From the NCBI RefSeq assembly GCF_000712075.1, contig NZ_JONW01000005.1, forward strand, positions 1,307,001 to 1,371,000: 64,000 bases of DNA, written 5' to 3'. The notes below the pieces were generated by a model. That model was not told the DNA's origin. It saw only the letters and a program-made list of their open reading frames with translations, and did no database searches. The position numbers and the translations under genes were made by a program. Positions 57,970-64,000 of this stretch are shown here, piece by piece. Each line of letters begins with the position of its first letter. The first letter of the stretch is position 1. Source of the stretch: Caulobacter sp. UNC358MFTsu5.1 (GTDB taxonomy: Bacteria; Pseudomonadota; Alphaproteobacteria; Caulobacterales; Caulobacteraceae).

Positions 57970-59102
57970 GCGGCCCCGGTCCACTCCGCCCGCACGGCCT
58001 CGTCGTCCTCGATGGCCGTCGCCGCGAGCCGCGCGAACGCCTCGGCGTCCAGCAACCGCCTCGCCGCCCACACCGCCGCGCCGCGCACCACCGGCGAGGG
58101 GTCGGCCAGCAGGGGCTCGACCGTCCGCATCGCCCCGGGATCGCCGCTGTTGCCGATCGCGTAGAGCACGTTGCGCACGAAGCGGTCGCGGCCGATGCGC
58201 TTGACCGGGCTCTTGCTGAACAGGGCCCGGAACGACGGGTCGTCCAGTCCCGCCAGCTCGGCCAGGGACGGACCCTTGAGGGTCTCGCGGGCGTGGAAGG
58301 CCATCTCGCTGGAGAGGCTGGCGAACTTGTTCCAGGGACAGGCCGCCAGGCAGTCGTCGCAGCCGTAGATGCGGTTGCCCAGGGCCGGGCGGAACTCGGT
58401 CGGGATCGGGCCCGACAGCTCGATCGTCAGGTACGAGATGCACCGCCGCGCATCCAGGCGGTTGGGCGCGGGGAAGGCGTTGGTCGGGCAGATGTCCAGG
58501 CAGGCGCTGCACGAGCCGCAGTGGTCGCGCTCGGGCGGATCGGCGGGCAGGTCCAGGGTGGTCAGCACGCTGCCCAGGAACAGCCACGAGCCGAACTGGC
58601 GCGAGACCAGGTTGGTGTGCTTGCCCTGCCAGCCCAGGCCGGCGCGCTGGGCCAGGGGCTTCTCCATCAGGGGCGCGGTGTCGACGAACACCTTCACCTC
58701 GCCGCCGAACCGGCCGTGCATCCAGCGGGCCAGGGCCTTGAGCCGCTTCTTGATCACCTCGTGATAGTCGTCGCCCTGGGCGTAGACGCTGATCGCGGCG
58801 CGGGACCGGTCCTCCAGGGCCAGCAGCGGATCGTGCTCGGGGCCGTAGTTGACGCCCAGCACCACCGCCGTCGTCGCGTCCCGCCACATGGCCGTGGGGT
58901 GGGAACGCCGGTCCAGCGTCTCCTCCATCCAGCCCATGGCCCCATGGAAGCCCTCGGCCACGAATTCGCGCAGCCAGCCGCCGTTGGGCCAGGCGTCGCT
59001 GGCGCTGGCGAACCCGCAGGTGTCGAAGCCCAGCCGAAGGGCTTCGGCTCGGATATCGTCCCGCAAGGTCTCGTTCGGGTGGCTAGAAGTCGAGATCGTC
59101 AT
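57966..59102 (-). CDS. queG: Epoxyqueuosine reductase
   Basis: It reduces epoxyqueuosine to queuosine in tRNA using cobalamin and iron-sulfur clusters. The 378-residue protein has two ferredoxin-like cysteine sets: [16 protein letters not shown] (about residue 195) and [11 protein letters not shown] (about 250), each supplying Cys ligands to a 4Fe-4S cluster. The N-terminal half has [21 protein letters not shown], typical of QueG. A C-terminal HEAT-like region ([20 protein letters not shown]) matches the longer QueG form. Its 5' end overlaps the end of the GST gene by 20 bases, so the two are probably one unit. It is convergent with rmlA. Confidence 0.9.
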   Translation of the reverse strand: MTISTSSHPNETLRDDIRAEALRLGFDTCGFASASDAWPNGGWLREFVAEGFHGAMGWMEETLDRRSHPTAMWRDATTAVVLGVNYGPEHDPLLALEDRSRAAISVYAQGDDYHEVIKKRLKALARWMHGRFGGEVKVFVDTAPLMEKPLAQRAGLGWQGKHTNLVSRQFGSWLFLGSVLTTLDLPADPPERDHCGSCSACLDICPTNAFPAPNRLDARRCISYLTIELSGPIPTEFRPALGNRIYGCDDCLAACPWNKFASLSSEMAFHARETLKGPSLAELAGLDDPSFRALFSKSPVKRIGRDRFVRNVLYAIGNSGDPGAMRTVEPLLADPSPVVRGAAVWAARRLLDAEAFARLAATAIEDDEAVRAEWTGAA

Positions 59103-59769
59103 AGTGCGCGACCGGCGCCAGGCCCGGCCAGCGATCGGCCAGGATGGGTCGGAAGGCGGGCCTGGACTTCAGCTTCATGTACCAGGTCTTGGTGATCGGG
59201 AAGTCCTTCCACGGCACGTCGCCGAAATAGTCGATCACCGACAGGTGGGCGGCGGCGGCGAAGTCGGCCAGGCTCATGCGGCGGCCGGCCAGCCAGTCGC
59301 GGGTGTTCAGCAGGCCTTCGATGTAGTCCATGTGCGCGCGCAGGGCGTCGCGGCCCCGGCGCAGCGACGACAGGTCCGGCGCGCCCAGCCGCAGCAGGCG
59401 CTTCTCCATCTTCTCGTGCAGCAGGAAGCCGTTGACCTCGTTGTCGAACTTTCGGTCGAACCACTGCAGCAGGCGGCGCGCCTCGGCCCGCTCGCCCGGC
59501 TCGCGGCCCAGCAGGGCGGGCTCGGGGTCCTGCTCCTCGATGTGCTCGAGGATCGCGCGGCTCTCGGCCACCACCGTGGTGCGCTGGTGCTTGGTCTCGA
59601 CCAGCACCGGCGGCACGCCCGACGGGTTCAGCTTCAGGAACGCCTCCGGCCCTTCCCAATAGCGGACCTGCACCTCGACGAACGGCAGGCGCTTCTCGCC
59701 CAGGGCGAGGCGCACCTGGCGCGAGGCCGGGTCCAGGGGGAAGTGGTGAAGGGTTCGTTCGACGCTCAT
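59083..59769 (-). CDS. Glutathione S-transferase family protein
   Basis: A GST-fold protein of about 228 residues. It begins MSVERTLHHFPLDPASRQVR, has LNPSGVPPVLVE with the cis-Pro, and VAESRAILEHIEE, the Glu-Ser glutathione contact. The C-terminal domain includes LAGRRMSLADFAAAAHLSVI with the conserved N-capping Asp. I start at ATG 59769; an ATG at 59781 adds four residues. It precedes queG with a 20-base overlap. The substrate is not predicted. The catalytic Ser/Tyr/Cys at the N-terminus is not obvious. Confidence 0.8.
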   Translation of the reverse strand: MSVERTLHHFPLDPASRQVRLALGEKRLPFVEVQVRYWEGPEAFLKLNPSGVPPVLVETKHQRTTVVAESRAILEHIEEQDPEPALLGREPGERAEARRLLQWFDRKFDNEVNGFLLHEKMEKRLLRLGAPDLSSLRRGRDALRAHMDYIEGLLNTRDWLAGRRMSLADFAAAAHLSVIDYFGDVPWKDFPITKTWYMKLKSRPAFRPILADRWPGLAPVAHYDDLDF

Positions 59770-59861
59770 GCCCACGCGCATTCAGGCTGCATCGTTCGAT
59801 CGATGCGCCGTTTTGTTTAACAAGAACTTGCTGAACGCCGGTCTTCCGCCGACTTCACGGC

Positions 59862-59883
59862 CAAAATCAGGTCGTTGGACCTG
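59862..59883 (-). terminator. Hairpin terminator candidate downstream of hldE
   Basis: CAGGTC-GTTG-GACCTG is a perfect 6-bp stem. On the minus strand it is followed by ATTTTGG, a short T run. It lies about 36 bases beyond the hldE stop. Another repeat (GCATCG-N6-CGATGC) is at 59789-59806, upstream of the GST gene. Confidence 0.45.
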
Positions 59884-59919
59884 ACTCTTGACCTGGACCG
59901 CGGACCTTAACTCTTAAGG

Positions 59920-61377
59920 TCAAGCTTTGGCGTTCATCCGGCCGATCAGATTGGTCGTGCTCTGGCCCGCCTTCAGCTCGGCCAGCAGCACCTTGCCGCC
60001 ATAGGCCAGCACCACGTCGGAGCCGACCACGGTCTCCACCGTGTAGTCGGCGCCCTTGACCAGCACGTCCGGGCGGAAGGCCTTGATCAGGTTCAGCGGC
60101 GTCTGCTCGTCGAACAGCACCACCAGGTCCACGGCCGACAGCGAGGCCAGGACGGTGGCGCGGCCGCCCTCCTTCTGCACCGGCCGGGTCGGGCCCTTCA
60201 GGCGCTGGACCGAGGCGTCGGTGTTGAGGCCGACGATCAGCCGGTCGCAGGCGGCCTTGGCCTGGGCCAGCAGCGAGACGTGGCCGGGGTGCAGCAGGTC
60301 GAAGCAGCCGTTGGTGAAGCCCACCTTCAGCCCCCGCGCCCGCCAGCCGGCGACGATGGCCAGGGCCCCGTCCAGGTCGGCGATCTTGTCGGCGATGGGG
60401 TCGGCGTGCTCGCCCCGGGCCGCCTCGACCAGCTCGTCGGCGGTGACCACGTCGGTGCCCAGCTTGGCCACCACCAGCCCCGCGGCCAGGTTGGCCAGGC
60501 GGGCCGCATCCAGCGGACGCGCGCCCTTGGCCAGCGACAAGGCCAGGGTCGCGGCCACGGTGTCGCCGGCGCCCGAGACGTCGAACACCTCCAGGGCCGT
60601 GGCCGGCAGGTGGACGGGCGCCTCGCCGCGCACGGCCAGGGTCATGCCCGCCCCGCCCCGGGTGATCAGGGCGGCGGCCAGGTTGGGGGCCGTGGCCAGG
60701 ATGGCGTCGGCGGCCTCGGCGGCGGCTTCATCCCCGGCCCCGGCGATCCCGGTGGCCTCGGCGGCCTCGCGGCGGTTGGGCTTGATCAGCGTGGCGCCGT
60801 CATAGCGGCTGAAGTCGCGGCTCTTGGGATCGACGATCACCGGCTTGCCGGCGGCGTTGGCGGCGGCGATGGCGGCCTTCAGCACCACCGGCGTCAGCAC
60901 GCCCTTGGCGTAGTCGGACAGCACCACCACGTCGACCTCGCGCAGGTGAGCCTCGAACGCCTTCAGCAGGGCCTGGCCGTCGGCCTCGCCCCGGTCCTCG
61001 CGATCGGCGCGCAGCATCTGGTGCGAGCCGGAGATGTAGCGGGTCTTCTCGGTGGTGCGGCGCTTGGCGTCGACGATCAGGGCCGCGTCCAGGCTGGGTT
61101 CGCGATCGATCAGGCCCAGCAGCGTCCGGCCCGCGTCGTCGTCGCCGACCACGCCCACCAGCACCGCCCGGCCGCCCAGGGCCGCGACGTTGCGGGCCAC
61201 GTTGCCGGCCCCGCCCAGCATCGCCGTCTCGCGCTCGATGGCGATCACCGGCACCGGGGCCTCGGGCGAGATGCGGTCCACCGCCCCGTAGACGAAGCGG
61301 TCCAGCATCACGTCGCCCAGCACCAGCACGGTGGCGCCCGAAAAGGTCGGCGGAAGCTTGGCCAGGGTGTCGTCCAT
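59920..61377 (-). CDS. hldE: Bifunctional heptose-7-phosphate kinase / heptose-1-phosphate adenylyltransferase
   Basis: It catalyses two steps of ADP-heptose synthesis for the LPS inner core. The 485-residue protein has an N-terminal ribokinase-like kinase (about 1-330: VLVLGDVMLDRFVYGAVDRI, GGAGNVARNVAALGG and the catalytic GAGDTVAA near the end). A C-terminal cytidylyltransferase-like domain follows with VGFTNGCFDLLHPGHVSLL and GLNTDASVQRLKGPTRPV. Between these two reactions GmhB (candidate at 19730) acts. The ATG at 61377 gives the standard length; a further 20-residue extension is unsupported. It reads towards a hairpin terminator. Confidence 0.94.
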   Translation of the reverse strand: MDDTLAKLPPTFSGATVLVLGDVMLDRFVYGAVDRISPEAPVPVIAIERETAMLGGAGNVARNVAALGGRAVLVGVVGDDDAGRTLLGLIDREPSLDAALIVDAKRRTTEKTRYISGSHQMLRADREDRGEADGQALLKAFEAHLREVDVVVLSDYAKGVLTPVVLKAAIAAANAAGKPVIVDPKSRDFSRYDGATLIKPNRREAAEATGIAGAGDEAAAEAADAILATAPNLAAALITRGGAGMTLAVRGEAPVHLPATALEVFDVSGAGDTVAATLALSLAKGARPLDAARLANLAAGLVVAKLGTDVVTADELVEAARGEHADPIADKIADLDGALAIVAGWRARGLKVGFTNGCFDLLHPGHVSLLAQAKAACDRLIVGLNTDASVQRLKGPTRPVQKEGGRATVLASLSAVDLVVLFDEQTPLNLIKAFRPDVLVKGADYTVETVVGSDVVLAYGGKVLLAELKAGQSTTNLIGRMNAKA

Positions 61378-61444
61378 CAGGTCGGTCGCTCTAACGTCTC
61401 GGAAGAAGCGCCATTTGGCCCCGCGGAGCCGTCGGGGCAAGCCT

Positions 61445-62386
61445 TCAGAACGGCTCGACCTCGCTGAAGGCCCCCGCGTGCGGCTCGGCGAGGCCGCGCG
61501 GGTCGGGATGCAGCAGGATGTCGGCGGTCGGGAAGGCCTCCAGCACCCGCGCCTCGGCCTCGACCATCAGGGTGTGGGCCAGGACCAGGGGCGTCTCGGC
61601 GTCGAAGTCCATGTGGGCCTGGACGTGGACGAACGGGCCCGAGGCCCGGGTGCGCAACTGGTGCACGCCCATCACCCGGGGGTCGGCGGTCAGCAGGACC
61701 AGGATGCGGGCGCGGTCCTCGTCGGCCAGTTCGCGGTCCATCAGCTGGTGGCTGGCCTCGCGGAACACCCCCATCGCGCCCCAGACCAGCCAGGCGGCGA
61801 CGACCAGGCCGGCGGCGGCGTCCACCCAGGTCAGGCCCAGGAACCCGGCGGCGGCGATGCCGGCCAGGCTGACGGCGTTGGACGCCAGGTCGGCGGCGTA
61901 GTGGGCCTTGTCGCCCGACACCGCCACCGAGCGGGTACGCTTCATCACCTCGGCCTGGGCGCGGATCAGGGCCAGGGTCAGGAGGATCGAGACGACCATG
62001 ACGCCGATGCCCAGCCCTTCGGCGGCGATCGGCTTGGGATGCAGCAGGCCCCGGATGGCCTCCTGGCCGATCAGGGCGCCCGAGGCGAAGACCAGGCCCG
62101 CCTGGGTCAGGCTGGAGAAGGCCTCGGCCTTGCCGTGGCCGAACCGGTGCTCGGCGTCCGGCGGCTCGGCGGCGTAGCGCACGGCGTAGAAGGTGATCAG
62201 CGAGGCGATCAGGTCCAGCCCGCTGTCGGCCAGCGAGGCCAGCATGGCCACCGAATGGCCGGCCAGCCAGGCCGCGCCCTTGATCACGATCAGCACGGTC
62301 GCCACCCCCACCGACAGGGCGGTGACCCGGCGGGTGAGCTTGGCGGACTCGGCGGCGGTCAGGGCGGGGACGGGAGCAACGGACAT
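61445..62386 (-). CDS. Cation diffusion facilitator (CDF) transporter
   Basis: An inner-membrane divalent metal/proton antiporter that exports Zn, Fe, Mn or Co. The 313-residue protein has six predicted helices. Metal site motifs are ASLADSGLDLIASL in helix 2 and HYAADLASNAVSLAG in helix 5 (His-x-x-x-Asp), plus HRFGHGKAEAFSSL in the loop between helices 2 and 3. The C-terminal cytoplasmic domain (about 210-313) has the expected FVHVQAHMDFDAETPLVLAH strand-helix. Two His-Asp pairs favour zinc or iron over manganese, but specificity is not certain. It is read in the same direction as hldE, 67 bases upstream. Confidence 0.88.
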   Translation of the reverse strand: MSVAPVPALTAAESAKLTRRVTALSVGVATVLIVIKGAAWLAGHSVAMLASLADSGLDLIASLITFYAVRYAAEPPDAEHRFGHGKAEAFSSLTQAGLVFASGALIGQEAIRGLLHPKPIAAEGLGIGVMVVSILLTLALIRAQAEVMKRTRSVAVSGDKAHYAADLASNAVSLAGIAAAGFLGLTWVDAAAGLVVAAWLVWGAMGVFREASHQLMDRELADEDRARILVLLTADPRVMGVHQLRTRASGPFVHVQAHMDFDAETPLVLAHTLMVEAEARVLEAFPTADILLHPDPRGLAEPHAGAFSEVEPF

Positions 62387-62449
62387 GCACGCTGTTTAGC
62401 AAGGGCGGCGATGCAGCCCCAGCGAGAACGACTCGCGGTGGACAAAGGA

Positions 62450-62515
62450 GGGGACACACAATCACGGCAAGACCATGCAGGATCGGCTCGGACCGTGGCG
62501 TGAGTGTGTGTCCCC
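62450..62515. repeat. Imperfect 17-bp inverted repeat (GGGGACACACA arms)
   Basis: Arms 62450-62466 and 62499-62515 are complementary at 16 of 17 positions and enclose 32 bases. It lies 11 bases from the end of the citrate-synthase gene (minus strand) and could act as its terminator or be a dispersed repeat. No long T run follows. Confidence 0.6.
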
Positions 62516-62526
62516 CGTTTCACCCC

Positions 62527-63651
62527 CTAGGCCGCCGCCTTGGTCCTGGGCCCCACATAGACCGACTGCGGGCGCACCAGCTTGCCGGTGGCCAGCTGTT
62601 CGCGGGCGTGGGCGATCCAGCCGGCGGTGCGGCCCATGGCGAAGACGCAGGTGAAGCTCTTGGGCGGCAGGCCCAGGGCCTCCAGCAGGACAGCGGTGTA
62701 GAACTCGACATTGGTGTCCAGCGGCCGGTCGGGCTTGTGGTCGCGCAGGATCCGCAGGGCGGCCTGCTCGACGCTCTCGGCGAAGGCCAGGCGGCCGGGC
62801 ACGGCGTTGGACGTCTGGGCCAGCTGGCGGATCGCCGCCTTCAGCGCGTCGGCGCGCGGGTCGCGGACCCGGTAGATGCGGTGGCCGAAGCCCATCAGCC
62901 GGTCGCCGCGCGCCAGGGACGCCAGCAGCCAGGCCTCGGCGTTGTCGGGCGCGCCGATGGCGTCCAGCATCTCGATTACCGGACCGGGCGCGCCGCCATG
63001 CAGCGGGCCCTTCAGGGCCGAGATCCCGGCCAGCACCGCCGAGGTCAGGCCGGCGCGGGTGGAGGCCACCACCCGGGCGGCGAAGGTCGAGGCGTTCAGC
63101 CCGTGGTCGCAGACCGTGACCAGATAGGCGTCCAGCGCCCTCGCCTCCCCGTCCGTGGCCGGGACGCCGCGCGTCATGCGCAGCATGTCGGCCGCGTGCG
63201 ACAGGGCCGGGTCCGGGGCGACCGGCGACTGGCCGCCGGCGACGCGCAGCACGGCGGGGGTGAAGACGGCCGGGGCGGCCAGCAGCAGCAGGGCCGTGTC
63301 CAGCCCGTCGCCGTCGGGCAGGCGGGCGATCAGGGCGCGGACGGCCTCGACCGGATCGCGCCGGGCCAGGCCCTCGTCCAGGGCGGCCACCTCGGCGAAG
63401 GCGCGGGCGCGGGCGGCGCCGAGGGCCGGGGCAAGGTCGGACGGCAGGTCGTCGAAGAAGCCGTCGAGCAGCAGGTGGGCGACGCCCTCGAACCCGGCGC
63501 GGTGGGCCAGGTCCTCGACGGCGTAGCCCCGGATCGTCAGGCGACCGGCCTGGCCGTCGACGTCGGACAGCACGGTGTGGGCGGCGACGACGCCTTCCAG
63601 ACCTTCCGCGACGAAGCCGGCATGTTGGGCGGCAGTAAGACCCTTGGACAT
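62527..63651 (-). CDS. Citrate-synthase-family protein (citrate / 2-methylcitrate synthase)
   Basis: It condenses acetyl- or propionyl-CoA with oxaloacetate. At 374 residues it is a short, type I-like chain. The ATG at 63651 has AAGGAG nine bases upstream. Conserved regions include LKGPLHGGAPGPVIEML with the first catalytic His, LMGFGHRIYRVRDPRADALK with the second His and Arg ligands, and LDTNVEFYTAVLLEALGLPP. The last corresponds to the usual catalytic Asp position, which is Glu here. It is divergent from a second, HTH-bearing member at 63729. Caulobacter is known to carry several citrate synthase paralogues; this pair may be two of them. Confidence 0.82.
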   Translation of the reverse strand: MSKGLTAAQHAGFVAEGLEGVVAAHTVLSDVDGQAGRLTIRGYAVEDLAHRAGFEGVAHLLLDGFFDDLPSDLAPALGAARARAFAEVAALDEGLARRDPVEAVRALIARLPDGDGLDTALLLLAAPAVFTPAVLRVAGGQSPVAPDPALSHAADMLRMTRGVPATDGEARALDAYLVTVCDHGLNASTFAARVVASTRAGLTSAVLAGISALKGPLHGGAPGPVIEMLDAIGAPDNAEAWLLASLARGDRLMGFGHRIYRVRDPRADALKAAIRQLAQTSNAVPGRLAFAESVEQAALRILRDHKPDRPLDTNVEFYTAVLLEALGLPPKSFTCVFAMGRTAGWIAHAREQLATGKLVRPQSVYVGPRTKAAA

Positions 63652-63693
63652 GGATGAGGTCTCCTTTCGCCGCGCAATCCACGACTCCGGAGC

Positions 63694-63724
63694 TTGATCG
63701 TCAATCTTGATCAATGTAATCAAT
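63694..63724. promoter_or_regulatory. TTGAT/ATCAA-rich operator candidate in a divergent promoter
   Basis: The palindromes TTGATCGTCAA (63694-63704) and TTGATCAA (63707-63714) are followed by further TCAAT/ATCAAT half-sites. They occupy the 77-base gap between the two citrate-synthase-family genes, an AT-rich island in GC-rich DNA. An HTH protein is encoded by the right-hand gene and may act here. Confidence 0.5.
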
Positions 63725-63728
63725 ATAA

Positions 63729-64000
63729 ATGGCCGAATGGATCGACGCGGAACAGGCGATGGCGACGCTGGGGGTGCGGGCCCAGACCCTGTACGCCTAT
63801 GTCAGCCGGGGCCGGGTGGGCGCGGTCGCCCATCCCGACGATCCGCGCCGCAGCCTCTATCGCGCCTCCGACGTCGCGGCCCTGGCGGCCAAGAAGGCCC
63901 GGGGCCGGCGCGCCGCCGACGTGGCGGCCGAGGCCATCGCCTGGGGCGAGCCGGTCCTGCCCTCGGCGATCACCACGGTCGAGGGCGGGCGGCTGTTCTA
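63729..64000 (+). CDS. Citrate-synthase-family protein with N-terminal helix-turn-helix (cut by window end)
   Basis: The ATG at 63729 opens a frame that runs off the window after 90 codons without a stop. Residues 4-60 read as a MerR-like winged helix-turn-helix: WIDAEQAMATLGVRAQTLYA, then SRGRVGAVAHPDDPRRSLYR and ASDVAALAAKK. The last 20 residues (WGEPVLPSAITTVEGGRLFY) match the start of citrate-synthase-like domains. So it appears to be an HTH-fused family member of the type annotated as citrate synthase. It is divergent from the gene at 62527. No Shine-Dalgarno is visible; the start lies just after an A/T-rich stretch, so it may be leaderless. Confidence 0.65.
   Translation, partial: MAEWIDAEQAMATLGVRAQTLYAYVSRGRVGAVAHPDDPRRSLYRASDVAALAAKKARGRRAADVAAEAIAWGEPVLPSAITTVEGGRLF

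Noticed and set aside
1-64000. tRNA or rRNA genes
   Set aside because: I found no cloverleaf-like sequence with TTCGA arm and CCA-type end, nor any rRNA sequence, on either strand by eye.

Overview
The window is high-GC (about 70% by eye), coding-dense alphaproteobacterial chromosome. It looks like Caulobacter or a close relative. The grounds are the gene content (O-antigen ABC exporter, several sugar-nucleotide pathways, a divergent pair of citrate-synthase-family genes), Caulobacter-like -10 elements, frequent GTG/TTG starts and long palindromic intergenic repeats. The genus is an inference. I see no tRNA, rRNA, CRISPR array, transposase, prophage or origin. No gene-free stretch exceeds about 230 bases.

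Region 1 (1-20.3 kb) is mostly housekeeping. It holds the end of rimM, an S41 peptidase, TesB, a deacetylase-family enzyme, three small hotdog thioesterases, the exonuclease and ATP-dependent ligase of the ligase-associated DNA-repair set (separated by unrelated genes), a Bcr/CflA efflux pump, a MotA/ExbB-MotB/OmpA-like pair of unknown role, a sugar aminotransferase and an MscS channel. Next come the two reverse-transsulfuration enzymes (CBS and CGL), split by a sulfotransferase of atypical composition, then a TalC-type transaldolase and a GmhB-like phosphatase.

Region 2 (20.4-27.2 kb) carries an AGE-family sugar isomerase, mannose-1-phosphate guanylyltransferase, NAD synthetase and transketolase. 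A perfect inverted repeat lies between the divergent nadE and tkt genes.

Region 3 (27.4-48.1 kb) is a surface-polysaccharide (probably O-antigen) locus. A 2313-residue protein combines six N-terminal repeats, three GT2 modules and a GT4-like module. It is followed by three methyltransferase-type genes, a GT2 with a coiled-coil tail, a CDP-sugar operon (CDP-glucose synthesis, 4,6-dehydration, predicted C-methylation, epimerisation, reduction) that runs into the Wzm/Wzt exporter, and two glycosyltransferase-like genes on the opposite strand. The operon lacks the 3-dehydrase RfbH, so a C-methyl-branched 6-deoxyhexose is a reasonable prediction for its product.

Region 4 (48.3-64 kb) contains threonine ammonia-lyase, GalU, an FKBP lipoprotein, a GST-fold protein and ArgE. 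A GT2 gene is divergent from the complete dTDP-L-rhamnose set rmlC-B-D-A. Then follow queG, a second GST-fold protein, bifunctional HldE, a cation-diffusion transporter and two divergent citrate-synthase-family genes; the last begins with a helix-turn-helix and is cut by the window end. Together the window supplies GDP-mannose, UDP-glucose, dTDP-rhamnose, a CDP-deoxysugar and ADP-heptose precursors, consistent with LPS core and O-chain assembly.
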